From positions 62,001 to 126,000 of the forward strand of contig NZ_JANUGY010000008.1 in NCBI RefSeq assembly GCF_024756235.1: a stretch of DNA of 64,000 nucleotides. Reading direction: 5' to 3'. A model generated the notes under the pieces. That model saw nothing but the letters and a program-made list of their open reading frames with translations. It was not told the DNA's origin and made no database searches. Positions within the stretch are counted from its first letter, which is position 1; each line of letters starts with the position of its first letter. The DNA is from Massilia kyonggiensis (GTDB lineage Bacteria > Pseudomonadota > Gammaproteobacteria > Burkholderiales > Burkholderiaceae_D). Below are positions 42,627 through 50,780 of the stretch, in pieces. The position numbers and the translations under genes were made by a program.

Positions 42627-42977
42627 ATGGCAACGGACAAGAGCTTCATCGACTACGTCGCGGAAGTGGTGGGACTGGGGGCGCGGCTGACGCACCGGAA
42701 GATGTTCGGGGAATACGCGCTGTACGTCGACGACAAGGTGGTCGCCTTCGCCTGCGACGGCAGCCTGTTCGTCAAGCCGTCCGACGCCGCCGTCCGGCTC
42801 GCGCCCGACCTGCCGCAAGGGCCGCCCTACCCCGGCGCCAAGGATTACCCGATCGCCGACGAACTGCTCGACGAGCCGGAGGCGCTGCGCCGCCTGCTGC
42901 TGGAGACGGCCGCGATCATGCCGCCGCCGAAGCCGAAGAAGCCCGCCGCACCGCGGGCGAAACGGGGTGCGGGCTGA
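42627..42977 (+). CDS. TfoX/Sxy N-terminal domain protein
   Basis: 116 residues containing only the N-terminal half of the TfoX/Sxy competence regulator: SFIDYVAEVVGL, LTHRKMFGEYALYVDDKVVAF and LFVKPSDAAVR. The tail (PPPKPKKPAAPRAKRGAG) is a basic Pro/Ala/Lys-rich extension that could bind nucleic acid. Stand-alone N-terminal domains are common in proteobacteria and their role is unknown. GGAGAACACGC precedes the ATG. Weakly linked to phzF, 64 bp upstream. Confidence 0.85.
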   Translation: MATDKSFIDYVAEVVGLGARLTHRKMFGEYALYVDDKVVAFACDGSLFVKPSDAAVRLAPDLPQGPPYPGAKDYPIADELLDEPEALRRLLLETAAIMPPPKPKKPAAPRAKRGAG

Positions 42978-43091
42978 CAGGGCGATACCACCGTCTGGCG
43001 CCCGAATCCTGCCGTTCGTCGCAAACGGCGAGCCGGCGGTGTACCGCTTCCGCTATCGTCGTCCCGTTATCAATCGGCTTCTGGAAAAACC

Positions 43092-43643
43092 ATGAACACG
43101 ATCCGCGCCATCCTGTGTGCCACCGCCGTGCTTGCGGCCACGTCCTTTGCCCACGCCAGCGAGACCCGGCAAGTCTCGAGCATCACCATGGATGCCAAAG
43201 AAGGGGATGGCCCCGAGCGGGTCGGTCCCCGCCAGCAGCCCGCCGCCGGGAAACCGTATGTCCAGTCGACGAGCCGATGGACCGAATTGATGCTGAAGGA
43301 CGATGCCGTGGTCATGCAGCTCACGGATTACGGCCTGAAGCAGGTCGGCGAGCCGCAGGACGCCCACGACAAGGACGAAGGCTTTTTCGGTAACATGGTA
43401 AAGGCGATGGCGCTCAGCGGCGTCAAGCAGTTCCTCGACCACAGCATTGCGCTGTCGCTGGCCGACATGCGCTCCGCTCTGGTTCGTCGGGGCGAAGTCG
43501 TTCTCGTCACGTGCCAGGGCAAGGAAGTGTTCAACAAGGTCAAGATCAACGACCAGGTGCAGACCTATCCGCAGGATAAGGCGGAAGAGTTCGTCAAGAA
43601 CATCTACCGCCAGCGGGAAAAATTCCCCGCATGCCGGACCTGA
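43092..43643 (+). CDS. Secreted hypothetical protein (183 aa)
   Basis: 183 residues with signal peptide 1-22 (ending SFAHA). No family is recognised. The mature part has a charged linker (DAKEGDGPERVGPRQQPAAGK) and a region STSRWTELMLKDDAVVMQLTDYGL, then RRGEVVLVTCQGKEVFNKV; it looks like a compact alpha/beta periplasmic protein. TGGAAAAACC precedes the ATG. The upstream 114 bp shows no clear structure. The following acetyltransferase starts 16 bp after its stop and may be co-transcribed. Confidence 0.75.
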   Translation: MNTIRAILCATAVLAATSFAHASETRQVSSITMDAKEGDGPERVGPRQQPAAGKPYVQSTSRWTELMLKDDAVVMQLTDYGLKQVGEPQDAHDKDEGFFGNMVKAMALSGVKQFLDHSIALSLADMRSALVRRGEVVLVTCQGKEVFNKVKINDQVQTYPQDKAEEFVKNIYRQREKFPACRT

Positions 43644-43659
43644 CCATGGAATCCAGCCC

Positions 43660-44217
43660 ATGAACAACGCGTTCATCACTTCTGTTCCCTACCTTCGCAC
43701 GGAGCGGCTCGTCCTGCGCGAATATCGGCGGGAGGACTTCGACGCATTCGCGGCGCATGTCGCCGACCCTGTCAGCGCGGCCCACCTGGTCCCGGTCGAC
43801 CGCCAGGCCGCATGGCGCATCTTCTGTTCGCAGGCGGGACTGTGGCTCATCCATGGTGCCGGCTGGTGGGCCGTCGAGGACAAGGAGACGGGGCAGCTCG
43901 TCGGCAATGTCGGCGCGTTCTTTCGCGAAGATTCCACCGTGATGGAACTTGGCTGGAATACCTATCGTGCCTTCTGGGGCCGGGGATACGCGAACGAAGC
44001 GGCAGCGGCCGTCGTGAACCATGCACTCGAGATCCGGCGCGAACCGAAAGTCCGGGCGCTCATCGCCGCGGCCAACGAATCATCGCTGCGCGTTGCAAAG
44101 CGCCTTGGTTTCACTTATGAAGCCGACACCGAGATCTACGGCAAGGCGGTCGGCATTTACACGCGCGAGCGCGGAAGCCCGGTTGTCAGCGTCCCGGGCG
44201 AAAGCTGCACGTCTTGA
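43660..44217 (+). CDS. GNAT N-acetyltransferase, RimJ/RimL type
   Basis: 185 residues. Begins YLRTERLVLREYRREDFDAF, then WWAVEDKETGQLVGNVGAF and the acetyl-CoA segment ELGWNTYRAFWGRGYANEAAAAV, ending with NESSLRVAKRLGFTYEADTE. Such proteins acetylate amino groups of proteins or small molecules; the acceptor is unknown. The ATG at 43660 has only a weak GGAA upstream. The last 32 bp overlap the C-terminus of the convergent beta-helix gene in another frame. Confidence 0.85.
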   Translation: MNNAFITSVPYLRTERLVLREYRREDFDAFAAHVADPVSAAHLVPVDRQAAWRIFCSQAGLWLIHGAGWWAVEDKETGQLVGNVGAFFREDSTVMELGWNTYRAFWGRGYANEAAAAVVNHALEIRREPKVRALIAAANESSLRVAKRLGFTYEADTEIYGKAVGIYTRERGSPVVSVPGESCTS

Positions 44218-45796
44218 GATCGCCGTGGGCGGGATCGCCGAACGTGGCGTTCGAGCAGGGCACGGGCCCCGTGAGCACCTTGGTCACGTTCTTGGTTTCG
44301 GTACCGTAACGCACCCGGTTGATGCCGGTGAGCTGGCAGACGGCGCCCTCGCCCGCGCAAGGCGTCCAGCCGCTTGCGGCGGCGGTTTTCGGCGGCGCGG
44401 CCGGCGCCACCGTGGTGACGTCGGCATAGCTGCAGGTCTTGGCCAGGCCGCGCGCCGGGTCGCCGAACGCGGCAATCGTGCAGGGCGTCGATGCGGTCAC
44501 GATCCTCGACGTGTACACCCCTTCGCTGCCGAACCGCACTTCACGCGTGCCGCTGAAGTGGCAGACCTTGTTCTCCGCGGCGCATTCGGTCCAGGCGACC
44601 GCCTTCGCACGGGTCCTCACGCCGGGTATCTCGAACGCGCCGAGGTCCAGCGCGCCGGCCACGGGGCGGTCCTCGCCCGACGCGACGTCCTTGTACTGCC
44701 CGGTCGGCGCCAGCGCCACGCCGGAGGCTGATTTGCCCGGGTCGGTGCCGGCGCCGATCACGAGCGCGCTGGCAAACCGCCGCATGCCGCCCGTCGAGCG
44801 GTCGGCGCTGTCGGCCGCGAATGCGCGGTAGTTGTTCTTCAAGATCGCGGCGGACTGCGTGCTGAGTGTGCCGTTGCCGACGAAAATATTGTTCTGGACG
44901 AGCGCGGGCGTCGATACCTTGCCGCTGACGAACAGGAAGGTCCCGCCGGCGAAGTCGTTCACCACCGTATTGTTGACGAAGTACAGGTCCTGGCCGGGAT
45001 TGGTCGCGCCTTCCTCGCCGTAGGCCACGATGGTCGGATTCTGGTTGGCAGCCGGTTGCTGGATGACGTTGCCGATCACGTAGGAGGTGCCTGCGTTCGG
45101 GAGATCGATCTCGTAGCTCGGCTGGCCCGCGGCCGTGCTGCCCTTTTCACCCGGATTCGTGCTCGAGAAGCGGTTGTAGACGATCGTGTTCGTCATCGCG
45201 CGCGACTTCAGGTTGTGGCCGACGTTCGCATCGTGCGAATAGTTGTAGCGGAAGGTCAGGCTCCTGACCTTGCTGATGTACAGGTTGTGCGTCTGGCCCT
45301 CGCCAGAGCCGTTGTGCCCGAACTCGGTGTATTCGACCAGGACGTCGCTGTTCTCGTTGCGGTTGGCGAGAATGCCGTTTTCGTTATCGTGCAGGAAGCT
45401 GTGACGCAACGTGAAGTTGGTACCCTCCAGGCGCAGCGCCGCACCGTTCCGGTCGGCCACCCTGGCGCCCGCCATCTCGACGTTGTCGACGACGATGTCG
45501 TTGCCGGCAACGACCCAGATACCCTTGCCGCCGCTGTCCTTGCCGGCCGCGTCGATCAGCGGGCGGCCGTTCACGCCGCGGATCGTCAGGCCGTTGCGGG
45601 CAATCCTGCAGACGTCGCCCTTGTACGCGGTGCCGCCTTCGATCTCGATCGTGTCGCCGTCCCGGGCCGCGGCGATGGCGGCGCAGGGCGCGGAAAATGC
45701 CTTGCCCGGTCCGACGGACAATGTGGCGGCGGAGGCGCTGCAGCCGACGGCTGCGGCCAGCAACATGGTGAAGATCGAGCTGGGAACGATATGCAT
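44186..45796 (-). CDS. Secreted parallel beta-helix protein with two C-terminal Cys-rich repeats
   Basis: 536 residues. Signal peptide 1-23. Residues about 25-390 form a right-handed beta-helix (DGDTIEIEGGTAYKGD, NDIVVDNVEMAGARVADRNG, NGILANRNENSDVLVEYTEF, HNLYISKVRSLTFRYNYSHD), typical of pectate-lyase-like folds, without a recognised lyase active site. After DLGAFEIPG come two related units of about 58 residues (about 410-467 and 478-536), each with WTxCAxE, VC, VRxG, a Cys after VLTGP or ASTP, FGDPA and KTCS. They may be glycan-binding lectin-like domains; that is inference. It stands alone on the strand and overlaps the GNAT gene by 32 bp at the 3' end. Confidence 0.83.
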   Translation of the reverse strand: MHIVPSSIFTMLLAAAVGCSASAATLSVGPGKAFSAPCAAIAAARDGDTIEIEGGTAYKGDVCRIARNGLTIRGVNGRPLIDAAGKDSGGKGIWVVAGNDIVVDNVEMAGARVADRNGAALRLEGTNFTLRHSFLHDNENGILANRNENSDVLVEYTEFGHNGSGEGQTHNLYISKVRSLTFRYNYSHDANVGHNLKSRAMTNTIVYNRFSSTNPGEKGSTAAGQPSYEIDLPNAGTSYVIGNVIQQPAANQNPTIVAYGEEGATNPGQDLYFVNNTVVNDFAGGTFLFVSGKVSTPALVQNNIFVGNGTLSTQSAAILKNNYRAFAADSADRSTGGMRRFASALVIGAGTDPGKSASGVALAPTGQYKDVASGEDRPVAGALDLGAFEIPGVRTRAKAVAWTECAAENKVCHFSGTREVRFGSEGVYTSRIVTASTPCTIAAFGDPARGLAKTCSYADVTTVAPAAPPKTAAASGWTPCAGEGAVCQLTGINRVRYGTETKNVTKVLTGPVPCSNATFGDPAHGDLKTCSFRPGR

Positions 45797-45906
45797 GGGC
45801 CGAGCTTAACACGGCAATGGTGTCGGATGTGTTACCGAGCCGGTGTGACAATCCACGCATTTCGCGGCCAGGCTTTCCGCTAATCTGCTCAGCCAGGAGG
45901 AAAGAA

Positions 45907-46902
45907 TTGAAAAGAAACCTGCTCGTCCTGTCGATCTTGCTGTCGCTGGGGCTGATCGGCACCGTCGTGGCCCTGCCGGACCTCTTCCGCACCGATCTGT
46001 CGGTCGACGCCGCGATGCGCGCCCATACGATCGATACGCTCGTCACCCGGCTCGACGAGCACTATGTGTTTCCCGACAAGGCAAAGCAGATTGCGATGCT
46101 GCTGCGAGACCGGCAGCATGACCGCACGTACGTCGCGCTGACAGATGGCGAGCAGTTTGCCGCAAGGCTCACGACGGACATGGCGTCCGTGGCCCACGAT
46201 CTGCACTTGAAAGTGAAGTTCAGCCCGCAGCGGTTGCGCCCCGGCGTAGAGGTGGATGCCATGGCGAAGGCCACTTCCGGCCCCGCCCGGGGCCACACCG
46301 ATGGCGTCGACGGCGTCGCCCACCTGGGTCCCGCCATCGGCTATCTGCGGATATCGTCGTTTCCACCCCGTGCCGCGGTGGCGGGCGCGTATGCGTCCGC
46401 GCTGGACAAGCTGTCCGATACCGTCGCGCTCATCATCGACGTGCGCGACAACGGCGGCGGCGCGCCCGAATCGGTGGCGCTGCTGATCAGCTATTTCGTC
46501 GACCGCCCGACGCGCCTGAACGACACCTGGTCGCGCGATTCCGGCCGGACGACGCAGACCTGGAGCGAAGGTGCACTCGACGGCAAACGCTATGGCGGCA
46601 CGAAGCCGGTCGTGATCCTCGCCGGCCCGGGGACGGCGTCCGCCGGCGAAGACTTCACGTATACAATGCAGGCCTTGAAACGCGCGACCGTGATCGGGGA
46701 ACGGACCTGGGGCGGTGCCCATCCGACGGCGTTGTATCGCCTCGGCGACCATTTTTATGCCGCCATCCCGCACAGCCGCACCATCAGCCCGATCACGCAC
46801 ACGAACTGGGAAGGCTCGGGGGTCGCACCCGATATCAAGGCGCCACCCGCCGCTGCGCTCGCGGTGGCGAAAGACATGCTGGAGAGGCAGCTCGGCCCAT
46901 GA
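45907..46902 (+). CDS. S41-family serine peptidase (IRBP/tail-specific type)
   Basis: 331 residues. An N-terminal hydrophobic segment (about 4-24) is a signal peptide or anchor. The protease core has ALIIDVRDNGGGAPESVALL, the nucleophile region VILAGPGTASAGEDFTYTM (Ser of TASAGE) and TVIGERTWGGAHPTALYRL, then THTNWEGSGVAPDI. There is no PDZ domain, as in the IRBP-like subgroup. The start is TTG 45907 with AGGAGG 7 nt upstream. It overlaps the next gene (ATGA), and lspA follows that one, so a three-gene membrane-associated proteolysis operon is likely. Confidence 0.87.
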   Translation: MKRNLLVLSILLSLGLIGTVVALPDLFRTDLSVDAAMRAHTIDTLVTRLDEHYVFPDKAKQIAMLLRDRQHDRTYVALTDGEQFAARLTTDMASVAHDLHLKVKFSPQRLRPGVEVDAMAKATSGPARGHTDGVDGVAHLGPAIGYLRISSFPPRAAVAGAYASALDKLSDTVALIIDVRDNGGGAPESVALLISYFVDRPTRLNDTWSRDSGRTTQTWSEGALDGKRYGGTKPVVILAGPGTASAGEDFTYTMQALKRATVIGERTWGGAHPTALYRLGDHFYAAIPHSRTISPITHTNWEGSGVAPDIKAPPAAALAVAKDMLERQLGP

Positions 46903-47630
46903 AGAAATCCGTCAAACTCGTATTGTTCGCGGCGGCACTGGCGATTCCCGTCCGCGCGCTGTGCTCGTCCGCCTGGGTGAACCGCGCCTTCGTCGGCGCC
47001 GGGGACTATGTGCAGATCGACGACGGCGTGTATGCCGCGCGCGACCTGCCGCCCGAGGAGCGCCGGCGCGCCCTGAGCGCCCTGAGCGCCCTGCGCGCAG
47101 CCCGCGGGCCGTTCGGCGTGCCGGTGGCGCGGCCGACGACGATCATCGCGGCCGACGACCGGGAAGCGGCGCGCTTCGGCCTGGCGGACGACGTTCCCGG
47201 CACGGCATTCATCTCGCCTTTGCGCACAGAGGTCGTCCTGAATCTGGCACACTTCAGCATCGACGTCACCGCCCACGAGCTGGTCCATGCCGAACTGGCG
47301 CAGCGGCTCGGGTTCTGGACCCGGACCGTCAAGCTGCCGGTATGGTTCGACGAGGGCGTCGCCGTGCAGCTCGACCGGCGCGCGCCTTACGCCATCGATT
47401 GCGGCGCCGTCGGCGAGCAGCGCATCCGCCAGGTACGGCAACTGACGACCGTGCGCCGCTTCTGGCATGGCGACCGGGGGCAGATCGTGCAGCACTACCA
47501 GGCCGCCAAATGCGCGGCGGCCGAGGTGCTCGAGCGGCATCCCCCGGCCACGCTGTACGCGTCGCTGGCGCGGCTGACGCAGGACGCGGATTTCGACGAC
47601 GTGTTCGGGCCCGGGCCGATCACACCCTGA
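46899..47630 (+). CDS. Secreted HExxH putative zinc metallopeptidase
   Basis: 243 residues with signal peptide about 1-23. The motif HELVH (126-130) followed by Glu152 in WFDEGVAV matches gluzincin metallopeptidases: two zinc His, a catalytic Glu127 and a third ligand 22 residues on. Family assignment beyond that is not possible from reading. Its codons 58-68 come from a threefold 9-bp repeat (ALSALSAL). It is translationally coupled to the S41 peptidase and followed 9 bp later by lspA, suggesting joint action on exported proteins. Confidence 0.75.
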   Translation: MKKSVKLVLFAAALAIPVRALCSSAWVNRAFVGAGDYVQIDDGVYAARDLPPEERRRALSALSALRAARGPFGVPVARPTTIIAADDREAARFGLADDVPGTAFISPLRTEVVLNLAHFSIDVTAHELVHAELAQRLGFWTRTVKLPVWFDEGVAVQLDRRAPYAIDCGAVGEQRIRQVRQLTTVRRFWHGDRGQIVQHYQAAKCAAAEVLERHPPATLYASLARLTQDADFDDVFGPGPITP

Positions 47631-47639
47631 ACCCAACGA

Positions 47640-48125
47640 ATGGCTTCCTTCATGCCCCTGCTCCGCATCGTACTCGCATCCCTCGTTTTCTTCGGCCTCG
47701 ACCGTCTTTCGAAGATCGTGATCGTCGAACGGCTCGACCTGGCGTCGATCCAGAAGATCCCCGCCTGGCCTCCATACGTCAATTTCGTGATGGCCTGGAA
47801 CAAGGGCGTCAATTTCGGTTTCCTGGACGGCTTCGACGCCCGCTGGCTGCTCGTCGCGATCAGCGTGATCGTCTCGGCCGCGCTGATGGCATGGGCACGC
47901 AGGCAGTCGGGATGGGCGTTGCTGCTGGCGTCCGGCGCCATCATCGGCGGCGCTCTCGGCAACGCGTACGACCGGATCGTCTACGGTGCGGTGGCCGACT
48001 ACATCAATGTGAGCTGCTGCGCGATCGACAACCCGTATTCGTTCAATGTCGCCGACGTGTGGATCTTCGGCGGCGCGATTTTCCTCGTCCTGTCGAACGA
48101 ATTCGCGCACCGGGGGAAAAATTAG
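47640..48125 (+). CDS. lspA: Lipoprotein signal peptidase (signal peptidase II)
   Basis: 161 residues, four membrane helices. Catalytic signatures: GLDRLSKIV (helix 1), WNKGVNFGFLDGF, GGALGNAYDRIVYGAVADYI (first Asp) and FNVADVWIFGGA (second Asp). It cleaves prolipoprotein leaders in the inner membrane. The usual lspA lies next to ileS; here it is with two proteases, so this may be a second, specialised copy. That needs the rest of the genome to confirm. The ATG has little Shine-Dalgarno sequence (ACCCAACGA). Confidence 0.9.
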   Translation: MASFMPLLRIVLASLVFFGLDRLSKIVIVERLDLASIQKIPAWPPYVNFVMAWNKGVNFGFLDGFDARWLLVAISVIVSAALMAWARRQSGWALLLASGAIIGGALGNAYDRIVYGAVADYINVSCCAIDNPYSFNVADVWIFGGAIFLVLSNEFAHRGKN

Positions 48126-48141
48126 TTATCGATATCATTTT

Positions 48142-48168
48142 GCACGCAACCTGTGCTAGCATGCGTGC
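48142..48168. promoter_or_regulatory. Inverted repeat GCACGCA-N13-TGCGTGC upstream of GH43
   Basis: Perfect 7-bp arms (48142-48148, 48162-48168) flank a TGCTAGCA palindrome (48154-48161), 29 bp before the GH43 ATG and 17 bp after the lspA stop. It may be an operator for the GH43 gene. Confidence 0.4.
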
Positions 48169-48196
48169 TCGTTCATATTCCGATTCAGACGCCGCC

Positions 48197-49168
48197 ATGC
48201 AGATGCCACGCCGTTTCTTCGCCGTTCTCGTTCCCGCCCTGTCGCTCGCGCTGGCCGCCCACGCGGCCGCACCGGAGACGGGCCGGCCCATCGCTACCCG
48301 CTTCAACGCCGACCCGTCGCCGCACTTTTTCCCGGATGCGAAAGGCGACAAGTTCTACCTGTATGCGACGGACGACGCGTCGAACACCGGCAAATACTGG
48401 GATTCCGTCACGTGGCGCCTGTACACGTCGCCCGACATGAAAACATGGCGCGACGCCGGCGTGCCGCTCGCCGTCACCGTATTCAAATGGGCGCGCCCGG
48501 ATGCGAAAGCATGGGCGCCGGAAGCGGCCTACCGCAACGGCAAGTATTATTTCTATGCGCCCGTCGGCGGCGACAAGATCGGCGTGGCCGTATCGGACCG
48601 TCCGGACGGCGGCTTCGTCGATGCACGCAAGGATCCGCTCGTCGACCGGGAGCGCGACGTGAACGCGGGCGACGAACCGATCGATCCGGCCGTCTTCATC
48701 GACAAGGACGGTCAGGCGTACATGTACTTCGGCACGCGCGTGCCGAAGGTCGTCAAGCTGAAGCCCGACATGATCTCGCTGGACGGCCCGATCCGCATCG
48801 TGAAGATCGACGGCCTGCCGGCATCCGACTCGAAGAAAAAGTATGGGGAAGCGCCGTTCATGCACGAGCATAACGGGGTGTACTACTTCTCGTTCTCGTC
48901 CGGCTGGCCCGGCCAGATCCTGTACGCGACGGCCAGCTCGCCGATGGGTACCTTCACGTACCGCGGCGTCATGATCGACTACCTGAAGATCTCGACGAAC
49001 CACCAGGCCATCCTCGAACACGGCGGCAAGAGCTGGGTGTTCTACCACGACGCCCTGCTGCCGGGCGGTGGCGGCTACCGCCGCTCGATCGCCATCGCGC
49101 CGCTGGAATACGGCGCCGATGGGTCGATCAAGCAGCTCGCCATCAAGCCCGGCCAGCCTAACGACTGA
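48197..49168 (+). CDS. GH43 glycosidase (arabinanase/arabinofuranosidase type)
   Basis: 323 residues with a signal peptide ending about residue 22 (LAAHA). Five-bladed propeller with GH43 carboxylates in place: NADPSPHFFPD (base Asp), DEPIDPAVFIDKDG (pKa-modulating Asp) and KKYGEAPFMHEHNG (acid Glu). Additional blades: WRLYTSPDMKTWRDAGVPL, WAPEAAYRNGKYYFYAP. The family cleaves arabinan or xylan side chains; the RG-I context favours arabinose or galactose removal. The start is ATG 48197 or 48203; neither has a clear ribosome site. Confidence 0.88.
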   Translation: MQMPRRFFAVLVPALSLALAAHAAAPETGRPIATRFNADPSPHFFPDAKGDKFYLYATDDASNTGKYWDSVTWRLYTSPDMKTWRDAGVPLAVTVFKWARPDAKAWAPEAAYRNGKYYFYAPVGGDKIGVAVSDRPDGGFVDARKDPLVDRERDVNAGDEPIDPAVFIDKDGQAYMYFGTRVPKVVKLKPDMISLDGPIRIVKIDGLPASDSKKKYGEAPFMHEHNGVYYFSFSSGWPGQILYATASSPMGTFTYRGVMIDYLKISTNHQAILEHGGKSWVFYHDALLPGGGGYRRSIAIAPLEYGADGSIKQLAIKPGQPND

Positions 49169-49185
49169 TCGGGCTCGCCAAGTCC

Positions 49186-49950
49186 TCAAGCCGCCGTCTT
49201 GCCGGACAGGCGCTTGAGGCGTTCCAGCGCGCTCTCGCCGGCCGTCTCCGGCTGGCTGACGGACTTGCGGATCGCATCCAGTTCCGCCTGCTGGTCCAGC
49301 GGCTTCTGGCCGATGTCGGCGACGATGCGCAGGCCCGACGCCTCGTTCGTCACGGCCTGGGCGCGGCGGGTCAGCGCGGACAGCGCCGTCGAGTTGCCGC
49401 GCATGCTCGTGAGGCCGTTCAGCTGTTCCTGGCGCTCGATGCGCAATTCCTGCAGCTCCTTCTGCGCCTTGGCGGAGGCCAGCGCCTGCATCGCCTTCTT
49501 GGCCTGGGCGTCGAATTCGGCCAGCTGCTTCGACAGCGCATCGACGATCTTCTGCAGCTCGTCCATGTAAGCCTTCGCATCCGCCTCTTCCTGGATCTCC
49601 TGCGGCAGGCGTGCCTTGTTCGCTTCCAGCTCGTCGCAGAACATCGTCACGGTCGCTTCCGAGATCGTGCCGGCCGCCAGGCGCTCGGCCAGCTTCTCGG
49701 CGGCGCGTTCGTCGTTGGCGATCAGGTTCTGCAGGTTCACCACGTCGCCATGCTCCTTGTCGAACGACGCGCGCGACGTTGCCAGCAGTTGCGCGGTCTC
49801 GCGCAGGGTGGCGACCAGGCGGTCGCGGTCGGCCTCGGTCGCGGTTTCGGGGTCGAAGTTGGCGATGACCTCGGCGATGCGGTTGCCCAGTGCGCCGAAA
49901 TGCTTCGTGACCAGTCGTGCGGTCAGGCCCCATCCACTAGCGTTGCTCAT
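49186..49950 (-). CDS. PspA/IM30-family protein (YjfJ-like)
   Basis: 254 residues, almost wholly alpha-helical, with long coiled-coil heptads between about 40 and 200 (RDRLVATLRETAQLLATSRA, QEEADAKAYMDELQKIVDAL). The N-terminus GWGLTARLVTKHFGALGNRI is the amphipathic helix that binds membranes in PspA-like proteins. Pairing with a DUF2491 gene matches the E. coli yjfJ-yjfK order. It is expected to form membrane-remodelling polymers. AAAGGAACAACA precedes the ATG. It is 39 bp downstream of the DUF2491 gene. Confidence 0.8.
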   Translation of the reverse strand: MSNASGWGLTARLVTKHFGALGNRIAEVIANFDPETATEADRDRLVATLRETAQLLATSRASFDKEHGDVVNLQNLIANDERAAEKLAERLAAGTISEATVTMFCDELEANKARLPQEIQEEADAKAYMDELQKIVDALSKQLAEFDAQAKKAMQALASAKAQKELQELRIERQEQLNGLTSMRGNSTALSALTRRAQAVTNEASGLRIVADIGQKPLDQQAELDAIRKSVSQPETAGESALERLKRLSGKTAA

Positions 49951-49989
49951 TGTTGTTCCTTTCTGCGGTGAAGAAAACGGTTCATACGG

Positions 49990-50775
49990 TTACTGGATGA
50001 CGATGCGCTCTTGTTCCATCGGGATGCCGATGACGAAATCGACATGGATCCCGCGCTTGTTCGCATCGCCGTCGATGCTTTCCACGATCTCTGTCGTGAT
50101 CAATAAATATTCGCGGCTGCCGTCCGCCAGCTGGCGCACGTACGGCATGAAATACATTTCCTGGCGCAGGCCGTGCATGCCCGCGGCGTCGTCGATGCGC
50201 GTCTCGCGGCCCTTGAACGGGCTGACGAATTGCGCATCGGGGCGGCCCGCGTCACGGGTGTAGTCGAGACGGTCCGACTCGCCGAACGCGGTCGCGAGTT
50301 CCGCCGCGCCCAGCATGTCGGCCAGCTGTTCGCGCCACAGCGTGTAGCCGGCGTCGCCCAGGCCGTAGCCGGCCACGCCCGTGTACGCGTCCTGGTCGTC
50401 GGCCGTCTCCGGGATCACGCGCGCCAGCTGGGTGCAGTACAGGACTTCGGACACCTTGCCGTCGTCGCCGCAGAACACCTGCAGGAATTTCTCGTCCGCG
50501 GCGTCGTCGCCCTTGTCGAGGTACAGGCGGTACAACTCCGTGTCCGGTTGCAGGCGGATCTGCGACACCGCCAGGATGCGCGTGTCGGCCGCAGCCGGCA
50601 TCGCGATGAGCGAGCCGTTCGTCTGCGCCCGGATAATCGGCGACATCTGGATCTGCACGACGCTGCCGATGCGCGCGCCCAGCGGCACGTCGTCGTCGGC
50701 GCGGGTCTCGCCCTGCGTCACGCCCTTGTTGGCGGCCACCGCACGCACGTAGCTGAAGACATCCTTCCAGGCCAT
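49990..50775 (-). CDS. DUF2491 protein (YjfK-like)
   Basis: 261 residues, no signal peptide. The family is defined by segments such as PLGARIGSVVQIQMSPII, ILAVSQIRLQPDTELYRLYLDKG, FLQVFCGDDGKVSEVLYC and EYLLITTEIVESIDGD. Function is unknown; it co-occurs with YjfJ-type PspA proteins and may be a client or regulator of the membrane polymer. The ATG at 50775 follows AAGGAATTGACGAGA. The Ser-rich membrane protein gene ends 5 bp upstream, so the three genes form one transcription unit. Confidence 0.82.
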   Translation of the reverse strand: MAWKDVFSYVRAVAANKGVTQGETRADDDVPLGARIGSVVQIQMSPIIRAQTNGSLIAMPAAADTRILAVSQIRLQPDTELYRLYLDKGDDAADEKFLQVFCGDDGKVSEVLYCTQLARVIPETADDQDAYTGVAGYGLGDAGYTLWREQLADMLGAAELATAFGESDRLDYTRDAGRPDAQFVSPFKGRETRIDDAAGMHGLRQEMYFMPYVRQLADGSREYLLITTEIVESIDGDANKRGIHVDFVIGIPMEQERIVIQ

Positions 50776-50780
50776 TCTCG

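Noticed and set aside
47060..47095. Threefold 9-bp repeat as a mobile or regulatory repeat
   Set aside because: It is inside the HExxH protein gene and simply encodes ALSALSAL; no similar copy is nearby.
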